DNA of 64,000 nucleotides from JALYXI01 sp963795835 (lineage in GTDB: Bacteria > Acidobacteriota > Terriglobia > Bryobacterales > Bryobacteraceae). The translations under genes and the position numbers were made by a program. Positions 1 to 9,732 of the stretch are shown piece by piece. Positions within the stretch are counted from its first letter, which is position 1; each line of letters begins with the position of its first letter. The stretch lies in contig CAWCJC010000002.1 in NCBI GenBank assembly GCA_963795835.1, forward strand, positions 322,322 through 386,321, given 5' to 3'. The notes below the pieces were generated by a model that had not been told where the DNA came from, ran no database searches, and saw nothing but the letters and a program-made list of their open reading frames with translations.

Positions 1-1
1 G

Positions 2-103
2 AAAGCCGCGGAGCGCGTGCGGGAATTGGAACAGCGGCGCGCGGCGAAATCGTCCTTGCCCGAAGCTTTCAAGTTAGTGCAACCTTCCGCACAGGGCGAC
101 TAG
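2..103 (+). CDS. C-terminal fragment of an unidentified protein (truncated by window start)
   Basis: The second reading frame is open from the window edge to a TAG at 101-103 and encodes 33 residues with a charged, heptad-like stretch (KAAERVRELEQRR) followed by a polar tail. The composition looks like the end of a real protein, possibly a coiled coil, but the family cannot be named from this fragment. Frame 1 is also open to 144 but reads as a low-quality Arg/Gly-rich peptide. Confidence 0.45.
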   Translation, partial: KAAERVRELEQRRAAKSSLPEAFKLVQPSAQGD

Positions 104-357
104 TCGAAAGCCGGCGCAAGAAGGGGGCAGGCCCGCGCAAGTAAGCGGAGTTTCTAATCCTGAAATAAGATGCTCAGGGTGCTCCCGCTCGCGTTATTGC
201 GCGGCTTTCCCGGATACCAATGCCCTTCTGCGACAAGCAAGTCGCTGATCTCCTGGCGCATTCAGACGATTTCGTCAAAAAGAATGGCGCTGGCCGTCCT
301 CCACTCCCAAGGGCAGCAGTAAAAACAAGCCCAAAAAAACGCATCTTCGGTCTAATC

Positions 358-387
358 TGTAACCTTTTGCGGTTCGCTGGGTATCTA
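358..387 (+). promoter_or_regulatory. Putative ECF-type autoregulated promoter
   Basis: A TGTAACCTTTT element at 358-368 is followed, at ECF-like spacing, by GTATCTA at 381-387. The AACC-type -35 with a short TCTA-type -10 is the classic layout of promoters read by group IV sigma factors, and the element sits about 22 bases upstream of the sigma gene start. The rest of 104-357 shows no convincing gene. Autoregulation is inferred from position only. Confidence 0.5.
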
Positions 388-409
388 GCTTTGGAAACCG
401 GATACCCGC

Positions 410-970
410 GTGACTGACGAGACACTCATGGCTGAAGTTCGAAACGGCAATGCGGGCCGGCTCTCCTTGCTCTTCGAACGCCACCACCGCCCGTTGTTCC
501 GCTATTTCCACCACCTTACCGGACGCCGCGAGCCGAGTGAAGATCTGGTGCAGGAAGTCTTCTTCCGCATCCTGAAATACAGCGGCAGCTTTCAATCCGG
601 CACGCTGTTTCGGCCCTGGGCGTATCAGATCGCGCGCAACGTTCATATCGATTTTGCTTCTAGGCACAGAGGCGAAGCGGCAATGCCTGAAGATCTGGAC
701 GGACGCACGGTCGAATTTCCGAGCCCTGATTTTCAACCCGAGGAGCAATTCGGCCGCAAACAGGAAACTGTTTTGCTTCGCCGCGCTCTGGCTGCGCTCT
801 CCGCCGATAAGCGCGAAGTCTTGGTTCTGAGCCGCTTCCACGGCATGAAGTATGAAGAGATTGCTTCCATTTTGAAATGTGAACCTGGCGCGGTGAAAGT
901 CCGTGCCTATCGCGCGCTGCGGGAATTGGGCGACCGGTTTTTTGCTTTGCGCGGGGAGAAAGCTTCATGA
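410..970 (+). CDS. ECF (group IV) RNA polymerase sigma factor
   Basis: This 186-residue protein has the two-domain ECF architecture: sigma region 2 at about residues 22-88 (DLVQEVFFRILKY and RPWAYQIARN motifs) and region 4 with its helix-turn-helix at about 118-172 (REVLVLSRFHGMKYEEIA). The length is normal for the family. The GTG at 410 gives the full N-terminus; an ATG at 428 is an alternative. Its stop overlaps the ATG of the anti-sigma gene, the usual translational coupling of sigma/anti-sigma pairs. It probably directs transcription of its own operon in response to an envelope signal, which is inferred from the downstream secreted DUF4097 proteins. Confidence 0.93.
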   Translation: MTDETLMAEVRNGNAGRLSLLFERHHRPLFRYFHHLTGRREPSEDLVQEVFFRILKYSGSFQSGTLFRPWAYQIARNVHIDFASRHRGEAAMPEDLDGRTVEFPSPDFQPEEQFGRKQETVLLRRALAALSADKREVLVLSRFHGMKYEEIASILKCEPGAVKVRAYRALRELGDRFFALRGEKAS

Positions 971-1735
971 TTTGCGAACGTATGAAAGAACAGATTCCGG
1001 AGTATTTGTCGGGTGCGCTGGCTGACGCCGACCGGGAGCGCGTGCTCACGCATCTTGACGCATGTGCTGCCTGTCGCGACGAAGTGACGCGCCTCGATTC
1101 CGTGTGGCGCAAACTCGATCTGCTGCCCGCGGCAGAGCCTTCAGAACATTTGCGTGGGCGTTTTGAAGAAATGCTTGCGGCATACCAGAGCGGTCTGGCC
1201 GCCCAACAAAGGAAGGCGCGCCCAAGTTGGTTCTTCGTTCCCACGTGGGCGGCTGTGGCGGCCTCCGCGCTTGCTGCTGATCGGCGGCATCGCTATGGGC
1301 CGCGGCCTCCGCCCTTCGCAGAACGGCGAAATCGAAAGCCTGCGCCAGTTGGTGACGCTCTCCCTTTTGCAGCAGCAATCGCCCGGGGCCCGGCTCCGCG
1401 GCGTCAATTACAGCTACAAGATGGAACGCGCCGATCCACAGGTGGAAGCCGCGCTGCTGTATGCGGTCAGCCACGATTCGAACATTAACGTCCGGCTCTC
1501 CGCGCTTGACGCTCTGCAGAAGGTGGCCGCTACGCCTACCGTCGGGCGGGCGCTGATCGAAGCACTGCCCGCACAGGATTCTCCGCTCGTCCAGATCGGC
1601 CTCATCGATCTGCTGGTGGGCCGCAATGAAACCGATGTCACGCCCGCTCTGCGTAAGTTGATCGGGGACCCGCAAACGAACCCTGCCGTGCGCCAGCGCG
1701 CGCAGTGGGGCCTGAACCAATTAGGAGCTGCCTGA
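967..1735 (+). CDS. Zinc-finger anti-sigma factor with HEAT-like C-terminus (frameshifted)
   Basis: The N-terminus carries the HxxxCxxC zinc-binding anti-sigma motif (H29, C33, C36), which holds the cognate sigma factor inactive at the membrane. A hydrophobic segment starting near residue 88 is split by one surplus base around 1255-1275: the frame reads correctly as WFFVPTWAAVAA and then resumes in the +1 frame as LLLIGGIAMG. The C-terminal half contains HEAT-repeat-like helices (NVRLSALDALQKVA, ALRKLIGDPQTNPAVRQRA). Repaired, it is about 255 residues. It overlaps the sigma gene by 4 bases and ends 2 bases before the next gene. The break looks like a sequencing error. Confidence 0.85.
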
Positions 1736-1737
1736 GA

Positions 1738-2499
1738 ATGTCACGAAATCTGCTACTTCTGCTTTTCGCCCTGCCCGCGTTCGCCTCGGACCGCTACAAG
1801 TTCGACGAGCATCAGCCCATTACTCACACCTTTTCGGCCAGCACGAAGCTGCTTGTTGACAACGTTAACGGCACCATCCACGTCATCGGCGGCAGTGGCC
1901 CTGAGATTCGCGTCAAGGCCGATATGCATTTTCGCGCCGAAACCCCGGAGGCGATGGCGGAAGCGAAACGTGACGTGAAAATCGATATGAACCAGCAGGG
2001 CAGCTTCGCCCGGGTGTATCTGGACGGTCCTTTTCGCGGCAACAATCATCGGGGCGATCGCTATTACGGATATCAGGTGTCCGTCGATTTCGAAGTGGAA
2101 GTGCCGTTTGCAACCGAACTGATTATGAAAAGCGTCAACGGCGGCATTGACCTTGATAAAATTGCCGGCGCGGCAGACGTACAAACGGTCAACGGCGGGC
2201 TCACCGCGAAGTTTAATCGCAACCCCACCAGCGCGTGCACTTTCAGAACCGTCAACGGAAAAGTGGACGTCTACTTCCAGCCTTCCCTGAATGCCGATTT
2301 CCGCTTCAAAACATTAAATGGTGAAGTGTATAGCGACTTCACTCTCACTCCTCTCCCCAGCCAGGCCACCACCGCGGAACAGCAAAACGGCAGGTTCATC
2401 TATAAATCGAATCGCCTCACCGGCGGCCGCGCCGGGCAAGGCGGGCCCGAACTTACTTTCGACACCGTTAACGGCGGCATCCGGCTGCACACCAGGTAA
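1738..2499 (+). CDS. Secreted DUF4097-family protein
   Basis: It begins with a clear signal peptide (MSRNLLLLLFALPAFA) and continues as a beta-rich protein with repeated VNG turns (VDNVNGTIHV, SVNGGIDL, TVNGGL, TVNGKV, TLNGEV), the signature of the DUF4097 'putative adhesin' beta-helix family. The ATG at 1738 is chosen because it sits directly after the anti-sigma stop and at the signal peptide. The gene is 254 codons and is followed 6 bases later by a second family member. Function is unknown; the family often travels with zinc-finger anti-sigma factors, so a role as a sensor or output of this cell-envelope regulon is inferred. Confidence 0.85.
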   Translation: MSRNLLLLLFALPAFASDRYKFDEHQPITHTFSASTKLLVDNVNGTIHVIGGSGPEIRVKADMHFRAETPEAMAEAKRDVKIDMNQQGSFARVYLDGPFRGNNHRGDRYYGYQVSVDFEVEVPFATELIMKSVNGGIDLDKIAGAADVQTVNGGLTAKFNRNPTSACTFRTVNGKVDVYFQPSLNADFRFKTLNGEVYSDFTLTPLPSQATTAEQQNGRFIYKSNRLTGGRAGQGGPELTFDTVNGGIRLHTR

Positions 2500-2505
2500 C
2501 TCTTT

Positions 2506-3301
2506 ATGAAACTGACCCTCGCTCTCCTCACCTTCGCCGTCACGGCACTCGCTCAGGACGATCGCGTCGTCGTCCCCGCCAGTAAGTCTGCGCGCCCTCG
2601 CCTGATTGACATCCACACGCTAAACGGCGGTGTTACCGTCAAGGCTTCCTCCAGCAAGGAGATCATCGTGGAGTCACACGCTTCGAGTAAGCCTGTGCGC
2701 GATCGCCGCCGCGGACCGGACGAAGTCGATGGCATGAAGCGCGTCGAACTCCCCGGCGGCAACGGGCTCGATATTGAGGCCGAAGATTCACAGGTGAACA
2801 TCCGCACCCGCAACAGCAACACGGGCGACCTGGTCGTCACGGTCCCGGCAGAAAGCTCCGTCACAATCCACTGCACCATGGGCGGCGACATCGTCGTGAA
2901 TGGGGTCCATGGCGAAGTGGACGCGCACAATCTGAGCGGCAATATTACGCTCACGAACATCTCAGGCACCGTTGTCGCCCACTCGCTCAATGGCGCAATC
3001 AAAGCCACCATGGATCGCGTCGACCCCGCCAAACCAATCTCCTTCAGCACCATGAATGGCGAGGTGGACGTTACACTGCCCGCCGACTTTCGCGCCAATC
3101 TCAAAATGAAGACCGATAACGGCGACATCTATAGCGACTTCGACATCAAGCTCGCGGCCAGCCGCGCCACGCCCGTCAACGAAGGCGGCCGGTTCCATCT
3201 TCAAGGCTGACCGGACCATCTACGGATCCGTAAACGGTGGCGGCCAGGAAGCCAGCTTCACCACCTACAACGGCCGCATCAACGTCCGCAAGAAAAAATA
3301 G
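2506..3301 (+). CDS. Second DUF4097-family secreted protein (frameshifted near its end)
   Basis: A short signal peptide (MKLTLALLTFAVTALAQ) precedes the same VNG/LNG-type repeated beta strands as in its neighbour. The open frame ends early at 3210, but removing one surplus base near 3200 restores an obvious family C-terminus (DRTIYGSVNGGG, then TTYNGRINVRKK) ending at 3301, giving about 264 residues. The pair probably arose by tandem duplication and is likely co-transcribed with the sigma/anti-sigma genes. The frame break is probably an assembly indel. Confidence 0.82.
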
Positions 3302-3394
3302 AAAAACTAAAGTAGCGGCAAACCCAAACCACGCAACTGTCGCTAAAACCCCACTCGGAGCCCCGACCGTAAGGGAGGCGTAAACTATGTGCAG

Positions 3395-4114
3395 ATGCGT
3401 TTCCTGGTAGTAGAAGACGAAAAACGAATTGCTGATTTCCTGGTTAGAGGTCTGCAAGGCGCAGGCTACGCGGTCGATTCCGCTGCCGATGGTGCCACCG
3501 CCGTTCACCTGGCCCAAAGCACCGATTACGACCTCATCATTCTGGATCTCATGCTGCCCGATATGGACGGCCTCAAAGTCCTCGAACGGATTCGCACAAA
3601 AAAGGGTGGCCCCCCGGTTCTCATCCTGAGCGCGCGCGGCGCCGTGGACGATCGCGTGAAAGGTCTCGAGCAAGGCGCCGACGATTACCTCACCAAGCCC
3701 TTTGCATTCGTCGAACTCCTGGCCCGTGTCCGAGCGCTTCTCCGCCGTGGCCAGCCTGCTCCCGAAAAACTCCAGGTTGGCGATCTGCAACTCGATGTGA
3801 TGCGTCGCAAGGTGATGCGGGAAAATGAAGTGATCGAGCTTGCTCCGAAAGAATTCGGAATCCTGGAGTACATGATGCGCAACAAGGGCCGCCCCTTGAG
3901 CCGCACCATGATTGTGGAGCACGTCTGGAACCTGGATTACGATGGCCTCACCAACATCGTCGACGTCTATATCCGTCACCTGCGCAGCAAAATCGACGAC
4001 AAGTTCCCCACCAAGCTGATTCAAACCGTTCGCGGGATCGGCTACATGATTGAAGGCACGGATAAACCGGCCGCGCCCCCCGCTTCGGAGATGCCGTTCG
4101 AACGGCCTTACTGA
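3395..4114 (+). CDS. OmpR/PhoB-family response regulator
   Basis: The receiver domain (about 1-118) contains the acidic pair near residues 7-8, phospho-acceptor D51 in LIILDLMLPDMDG, S79 and K101 (LTKPF). A winged-helix DNA-binding domain follows (about 128-226, ending TVRGIGYMIE). The ATG at 3395 gives the standard N-terminus MRFLVVEDE; a GTG two codons earlier is possible. It lies immediately upstream of a histidine kinase, forming a two-component pair of the CusR/CopR-like type. The signal sensed cannot be read from sequence. Confidence 0.93.
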   Translation: MRFLVVEDEKRIADFLVRGLQGAGYAVDSAADGATAVHLAQSTDYDLIILDLMLPDMDGLKVLERIRTKKGGPPVLILSARGAVDDRVKGLEQGADDYLTKPFAFVELLARVRALLRRGQPAPEKLQVGDLQLDVMRRKVMRENEVIELAPKEFGILEYMMRNKGRPLSRTMIVEHVWNLDYDGLTNIVDVYIRHLRSKIDDKFPTKLIQTVRGIGYMIEGTDKPAAPPASEMPFERPY

Positions 4115-4115
4115 A

Positions 4116-5589
4116 ATGCAGGGGCTTGCTGTCCGGGGATTGCGGTTCCGCCTTACGGCCAGCTACGCGCTGTTTCTTACGCTGTTGATTGCAATCTCCG
4201 CAATCCTGTTCCGCCAGTTTCTGGTTTCCAGTCTGGATATGCAGGCGCGGGAAGTTCTGGAGGAGGAATGGGGCACCGCGAAAGGCTATCTGCGCATCGA
4301 GCACGGAAGCCCGAACTGGTACGCCGATATCAACGACCCCGATGAGGCCGGAGTCGCCGCGCGTCTGCGCCAAATCGAGTTTCTGGCGGAATTGGACGGA
4401 ACCGCGAAGCAGGAGTCTGCCGAGTTTCTCTCGCTTGGGCTCGATAATCCCGCAGCAGTGCGGGCTGCGGCGGCGAAGCCGGATAAATGGATCGAAGCGT
4501 TTAATTCGAAACACGAGCCCTACCTGATCCGCAAGGGCTTGATTACGGATGAGAGCCCTCCTTACAAAAAATACTATTTCGCCATCGGCCGTTCGCTGGT
4601 CCAGAATCGCAATCTGGTTCGACGTTTCGATTTTCTTGCGCTCGGCGTACTTCCGTTGTTGGTCATCAGCGGAAGTCTCATGGGATGGATCCTCTCGGGA
4701 CGAGGTCTGCGGCCCGTGCTCCAGGTCGCCAAGACCGCACAACGGATTACAGGGAGTAACCTGAGCCTCCGCATCCCCCCGCGGGGCGCCGGAGATGAGC
4801 TGGACTTCCTGATTGAAACTTTCAACCAGATGATCGAACGCCTGGAAGCTTCCTTCGTTCAGGTGCGGCAGTTTTCTACCGACGTTTCACATGAACTGCG
4901 GACGCCAATAACGATCCTGCGCGGCCAATTGGAAGTGGCGCTGATGACGGCCGAAACAAAAGAACAGTACCGCGATGCCATCGTCGATTCTCTAGGCGAT
5001 ATGGAACGCCTTACCCACATCGTTCGCGCGCTGCTTCTGCTATCCCAAGCAGAGACTGGCCAAGTGATTCTCGCCCGGACGCAATTCGATCTCAGCGAAC
5101 TGGTTCGCGAAATCGGTGAACAGTTTCAGCTTCCGGCGGAGACTGCGTCCATCGATCTCACCGTCGAAGTGCCGGAAACGTGCGAAGCCTGCCTGGACCG
5201 GATTCAGATTGAGCGCATGCTCTCGAACCTGTTGTCGAATGCGCTGAAGTTCACTCCAGCCGGAGGCTCCATCCGTCTGGAATTGGTCTGCTCAGCCGGC
5301 CAACTCACGTTCACGGTTGCCGATACAGGGCGGGGAATTGACCCCGCCCACCTGCCCCACATCTTCGATCGCTTTTATCGCGTGGCCCGGTCTGAATCGG
5401 GAGCAAGTCCAGAGAAAGGCCTAGGGCTTGGGGCTCAGCTTCGTGGCCTGGATTGTCAGAGCTCACGGAGGTTCGGTGGACGTGCAAAGCACCCCTGGCT
5501 CAGGCACCACGTTTAAGATCACCATGCCGAACGAGGCCCCTGCGCACTATGCGGAGATAGCGGAGACCGTAGGAATGAACAAAGTTTAA
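4116..5589 (+). CDS. Membrane sensor histidine kinase, partner of the preceding regulator (frameshifted)
   Basis: The protein has an N-terminal membrane helix, a periplasmic sensor region of about 150 residues, a second helix (LPLLVISGSLMGWIL), a HAMP linker, an H-box with phospho-accepting His259 (DVSHELRTPI), and the N, G1 and F boxes of the ATPase domain. One surplus G in a run of four near 5434 breaks the frame inside the G2 box; beyond it the expected sequence continues (LSFVAWIVRAHGG, then TPGSGTTFKI) to a TAA at 5587-5589, for about 490 residues. It begins one base after the regulator stop. It most resembles copper/heavy-metal type kinases, at low certainty. Confidence 0.88.
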
Positions 5590-5634
5590 TCCCGCATTCG
5601 CGGTAAGCCCGACAATTTGGAATACCCTGAAAGA

Positions 5635-5919
5635 GTGCGGATCTACACCCTTTTGCTTTGCTTGGTTGCCGCGCTGGCAGCCTGGGCTCAGGATTCCGCT
5701 CCGGCCGCCGACTTCTTTTCGGGAACGGTCATTTCGTGCAGCAGCAATGAAGTAACGGTGAACCGTCAGGGCTTAGGGAAAGATTCCGCCGTGACCAAGA
5801 CGTTCGTCATCGACGAAAACACCACGAAAGAAGGCACGCTGAAAGTAAAAGCCCATGTGACCATTCGTTTTGTTGCTGCCGACAATGAGTTACGCGCAGT
5901 CCATATCATCGTCCGTTAA
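5635..5919 (+). CDS. Small secreted protein, DUF5666-like
   Basis: This is a small exported protein with a signal peptide (MRIYTLLLCLVAALAAWAQ) and one beta-barrel-like domain with the pattern FFSGTVISCSSNEVTV, then FVIDENTTKEGTLKVKAHVTIRFV, resembling DUF5666/OB-fold proteins. The GTG at 5635 preceded by GAAAGA fits the signal peptide best; a TTG at 5617 would add six residues. It lies between the two-component genes and a phosphatase gene. Function is unknown. Confidence 0.65.
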   Translation: MRIYTLLLCLVAALAAWAQDSAPAADFFSGTVISCSSNEVTVNRQGLGKDSAVTKTFVIDENTTKEGTLKVKAHVTIRFVAADNELRAVHIIVR

Positions 5920-5944
5920 CAATGTTTTTGGTACGCTGTCTAAA

Positions 5945-7474
5945 ATGCGCCGATTGCTGTTTGCCGCCCTGCTGTTTACCTTTTCTCTTCCCGCCCAACT
6001 CACCACACAACCGAAGCTGGTGCTGGCCATCGTAGTCGATCAGTTCCGGTACGACTATCTGACGCGCTTCCGGGTCGGCTATAAAGGCGGCATCGATACG
6101 CTGCTCACCAAGGGAGCGGTTTTCACCAACGCGCATTACAATCAGTTCCCCACCGTCACCGCCGTGGGCCACAGCACCTTTCTGTCCGGGGCCACGCCGT
6201 CCGTGAGCGGCATCATCGCGAATGAGTGGTATGACCGCGCGGCGCACGCCAACGTGACCAGCGTTTCCGATGCTTCGGTGAAGCTGCTTGGCGCGGAGGG
6301 GCCCGCGTCGTCACCGAACCGGATGTTGGCCAGCACCCTTGGCGACGAATTAAAAATTGTGAGCCAGAAATCGAAAGTGGTCGGCATCTCGCTGAAGGAC
6401 CGCGCGGCGATTCTGCCGGCCGGCCACATGGCCGATGGCGCTTATTGGTTCGACAACAAGAGTGGGAATTTCGTCAGCAGCACCTTTTATTTTCCGGATC
6501 TGCCGGCGTGGGTGAAGGATTATAACGGCAGTCGCCCCGGCGATAAGTTCGCTCACTCGGAATGGATGGGCAAGAAGTTCGAAGCCCCCGGCGAAGCGTT
6601 GAACGCCAGCCTGGCGGCCGCGCCGTGGGGCAACGAACTGATCGAATCCTTCGCCGAGGCCGCAGTCACTCACGAAATGCTGGGCCAGCGCGGTGTGACG
6701 GACCTGCTCGCGGTCAGCTTCTCCTCAAACGACTACGTCGGCCACGCCTTCGGCCCTGACGATCCCGCAGTGAAGGACATGGCTTTCCGCACGGACATGC
6801 TCTTCCGCAAGCTGTTCACTTATCTCGAGACCAAGGTCGGTATGAAGAACATACTGATCGTGATGACGGCGGACCACGGCGTTGCGCCCGTTCCCGAAGT
6901 TTCCATCGCACGCAAAATGCCGGGCGGCCGCTTCGGCTCAGGCACTGTCGAAAAGACGGTGCAAGCCGCCCTCGAACAGCGCTATGGAAAGGCCGAGTGG
7001 GTCGCGGGGTCCTTTGAAAGCATGCTTTACCTGAACACGGAACTTATCGCCCAAAAGAAGCTGAACCGCGGCGAAGTTACTCGCACCGCGGCCGATGCGC
7101 TGATCGCCCTTCCGCACGTCGCGCGCGTTTACACAAGGGAGCAGTTGCTTTCCGGCGGCTTTCCCCTGGACGCAACCGGAATTCGCATGAATAACGGCTT
7201 CTATGCGGGCCGCTCGGGCGATCTCTTCGTCATCCTCGATCCCTTCTGGCTTTTCGGCGGGGGCACCAGAGGTACCAGCCACAGCACCGTTTGGGATTAC
7301 GACACCCACGTTCCCGTCATCTTCATGGGCGCCGGTGTTCGTCCGGGCAAGTATTATGACGCTATTACCGTCAATGATGTCGCTCCCACGCTTGCCGCCC
7401 TGTTGGGTGTGGAGCAGCCAAGCGGCGTCTCCGGACGGGTGCTCTCCCAAATGTTCACAAAAGAAGTAAATTAG
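5945..7474 (+). CDS. Secreted alkaline-phosphatase-superfamily enzyme (PafA/nucleotide pyrophosphatase type)
   Basis: After a signal peptide (MRRLLFAALLFTFSLPAQ) the protein shows the metal-binding VVDQ motif (D32), a Thr-containing nucleophile region (PTVTAVGHST, about 69-78), and later metal ligands in MTADHGVAPVPE and DTHVPVIFMG. These are hallmarks of the two-zinc type I phosphodiesterase/phosphatase superfamily, and a Thr nucleophile is known for PafA-type phosphatases. The length of 509 residues is typical. The ATG at 5945 is selected because the longer frame overlaps the previous gene. It probably releases phosphate from organic esters in the periplasm. Confidence 0.85.
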   Translation: MRRLLFAALLFTFSLPAQLTTQPKLVLAIVVDQFRYDYLTRFRVGYKGGIDTLLTKGAVFTNAHYNQFPTVTAVGHSTFLSGATPSVSGIIANEWYDRAAHANVTSVSDASVKLLGAEGPASSPNRMLASTLGDELKIVSQKSKVVGISLKDRAAILPAGHMADGAYWFDNKSGNFVSSTFYFPDLPAWVKDYNGSRPGDKFAHSEWMGKKFEAPGEALNASLAAAPWGNELIESFAEAAVTHEMLGQRGVTDLLAVSFSSNDYVGHAFGPDDPAVKDMAFRTDMLFRKLFTYLETKVGMKNILIVMTADHGVAPVPEVSIARKMPGGRFGSGTVEKTVQAALEQRYGKAEWVAGSFESMLYLNTELIAQKKLNRGEVTRTAADALIALPHVARVYTREQLLSGGFPLDATGIRMNNGFYAGRSGDLFVILDPFWLFGGGTRGTSHSTVWDYDTHVPVIFMGAGVRPGKYYDAITVNDVAPTLAALLGVEQPSGVSGRVLSQMFTKEVN

Positions 7475-7531
7475 TAGAGTCGGTCTGCAAAGGCGGGCCG
7501 CTGTTCAGACTTTAAAGGAGTTCCAACCAGC

Positions 7532-8056
7532 ATGTTTAGTTTTCCAGCCGTGAGGACGGGTTTGCTTGCCCTGTCTTTGTTCTCCCTCGCTCAGGCCCTT
7601 CCCGCGCAAACGAAATTGGCGGTCGTGAACCTACAGCGGGCGGTGCTCGAATCGGCTGAAATCAAGAAAGCGTCTGCCGACCTCGAAAACAAATACAAAC
7701 CGCGCCAGCAAGCTGCGGAAAAGATCAATACGGAGCTGCAAAACATCCAGCAGCAACTCCAGAATGGGCAGGGCAAGCTCCAACCGCAAGCCGAAGCCGA
7801 ACTCCAGGCTCAAGGCACGCGCCGCCAGCGGGAATTGCAGCGCCTTAGCCAGGACCTCCAGACCGATGTCGAAGCCGACCGTAATGAAATCTTGAGTAAG
7901 GCATCGCAGAAGATGCAAGCTGTAGTGAAAAAGCTTGCCGAAGACAAAGGTTTCGACGTCGTGATCGACACGCAAACCGCCATCTTCGTGAAACCAGTGG
8001 TCGATATCACTACCGATGCAATCGCCGCCTACGACAAAGCGTATCCTGTTAAGTAG
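7532..8056 (+). CDS. OmpH/Skp-family periplasmic chaperone
   Basis: It has a signal peptide (about residues 1-27, ending LPAQ), then AVVNLQRAVLES, a long charged coiled-coil stretch (about 45-125, EKINTELQNIQQQLQNG) and the terminal FDVVIDTQTAIFVKP element of the OmpH/Skp family. These trimeric chaperones hold outer-membrane proteins in the periplasm. The 174-residue length is normal. A good AAAGGAG ribosome site precedes the ATG. The gene is not in the usual bamA-lpxD context here. Confidence 0.88.
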   Translation: MFSFPAVRTGLLALSLFSLAQALPAQTKLAVVNLQRAVLESAEIKKASADLENKYKPRQQAAEKINTELQNIQQQLQNGQGKLQPQAEAELQAQGTRRQRELQRLSQDLQTDVEADRNEILSKASQKMQAVVKKLAEDKGFDVVIDTQTAIFVKPVVDITTDAIAAYDKAYPVK

Positions 8057-8073
8057 GGCGGCTTAGGCTAAAA

Positions 8074-8571
8074 ATGGCGGGCTATCTCGATCAATACGGC
8101 GCAGGCGAAGAGCGGCGCTTATGGATCGCGAAATGGGCGATCGGGTCGATTCTCTTCCTCTTGATTTTCGGCACGCTGGGCTATTATCTGTTCAAGAACC
8201 ACGCTCAGGAATCGGCCGTAAAACACTTTCTCGCCACCATTCGCGCCAAGGATTACAAGGCCGCCTACGCGATGTGGGGCTGCACGGATCAGAAACCCTG
8301 CCCGGGGTACGATTACAACAAGTTTCTGGAAGATTGGGGACCGAAAGCCGTTTCGGATTCTATGCGTATTTCGGACAGTGAGACGTGCAACGCGGGCGTG
8401 ATTGTCACCGTCGCCAAAGATCAGGACGGCACAAAACAGGAGAAGCTCTGGATTGAGAAGAGCAACCCGACCATGGGGTTCTCGCCGTTTCCTTCCTGTC
8501 CGAATAAAACTCCACTGGCCAACATGATTCATCAAACAGTCGGTAAACTGCGGAAACCGTTCTTAAACTGA
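8074..8571 (+). CDS. Single-pass membrane protein of unknown function
   Basis: The 165-residue protein has a cytoplasmic N-terminus, one transmembrane helix (about 22-43, WAIGSILFLLIFGTLGYYLF) and an extracytoplasmic domain beginning AVKHFLATIRAKDYKAAYAMWGC. That pattern resembles the NTF2-like DUF4878/Tim44-type domains that follow a membrane anchor. Four cysteines (WGCT, KPCPG, ETCN, PSCPN) suggest disulfides. It sits 17 bases after the Skp gene and 16 bases before citrate synthase. No specific function can be assigned. Confidence 0.7.
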   Translation: MAGYLDQYGAGEERRLWIAKWAIGSILFLLIFGTLGYYLFKNHAQESAVKHFLATIRAKDYKAAYAMWGCTDQKPCPGYDYNKFLEDWGPKAVSDSMRISDSETCNAGVIVTVAKDQDGTKQEKLWIEKSNPTMGFSPFPSCPNKTPLANMIHQTVGKLRKPFLN

Positions 8572-8587
8572 TAAAACTAAAGGGCAC

Positions 8588-9719
8588 ATGAGCGCCACCA
8601 CACCAGCAGCGGGATTAGAAGGCATCATCGCCGGGGAATCGGAAATCTGTTACATCGATGGCTACAACGGGATCCTGAGCTACCGCGGATACAATATCCA
8701 CGAACTCGCTGATCACGCCACCTTTGAAGAAGTCATCCACCTGCTCTGGAAAGGCAAGCTGCCGAAGCAGGCGGAAATCGATGCCCTGAAACAAAGCTTG
8801 ATTGCTAACGCGGCCATTCCTTCTGAGGTCGTGGAGTTCCTTCGCGCCGCGCCCAAATCCGCGCTGCCCATGGACGTCCTTCGCACCGCCGTTTCCATGC
8901 TGAGCCTGTATGATGCCGCGGCGCGCGATATGTCTCCAGCCGCCAACGAACTCAAGGCCGTAAAGCTGATGGCGCAGACTTCCACCATCGTCAGCACTTA
9001 CGATCGTCTCCGCAACGGTCAACAGCCGCTCCCGGCTAATCCTGAACTCAGTTTCGCCGCGAACTTCCTTTATTGCCTCACAGGCAAAGACGCCAGACGA
9101 AGTCATGTCGCACACCTTCGATGTCGCGCTCACCCTGCATGCCGATCACGAATTGAACGCGTCCACCTTCGCCGCCCGCGTTACTGCGGCCACGCTCTCC
9201 GATATCTATTCCTGCGTCACCAGCGCCATCGGTGCACTGAAAGGCCCGCTGCACGGCGGCGCCAACGAAGACGTCATCCGCATGCTGCTTGAAGTCGGCG
9301 ATGCCGATAAAGCCGTCGAGCGTGTTCACGCCATGCTCGCTCGCAAGGCGAAAATTCCCGGCTTCGGCCACCGCGTTTATCGCACTGAAGACCCCCGCGC
9401 CACTCATCTGCGCGCCTTCAGCGAGGCCGTAGGCAAGAGCACCGGGCAGGAGAATCTTTACCTCATGTCGAAGCGCGTCGAAGAAACCATTCGCGTGGAA
9501 AAGAAGCTGAACGCGAATGTGGATTTCTACTCGGCGTCCACTTACTATTCTCTCGGCATCCCCATCGATCTCTTCACCCCCATCTTCGCCATCAGCCGCA
9601 TGTCCGGTTGGACCGCACACATTCTCGAGCAGTACCACAACAACCGCCTCATCCGGCCCCGCGCCGATTACAAGGGCAACCCGGACGGCATGCCCTGGAT
9701 CCCTGTGACCCAACGCTAA
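8588..9719 (+). CDS. gltA: Citrate synthase (frameshifted)
   Basis: It condenses acetyl-CoA with oxaloacetate in the TCA cycle. Family landmarks are GYNGILSYRGYNI near the start, the His motif HADHELNAST, GPLHGGANE, the catalytic GFGHRVYR loop and the acid-containing NVDFYSAS. The frame breaks near 9089, where one surplus base separates LYCLTGK from TPDEVMSHTFDVAL; with it removed the protein is about 376 residues, typical of the short prokaryotic citrate/methylcitrate synthase type. A 2-methylcitrate synthase cannot be excluded, but no prp genes are nearby. Confidence 0.92.
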
Positions 9720-9732
9720 TGAGAGCCAGCTA

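Noticed and set aside
220..417. 65-residue plus-strand ORF before the sigma gene
   Set aside because: It runs through the putative ECF promoter, has no ribosome site or family features and looks like chance coding.
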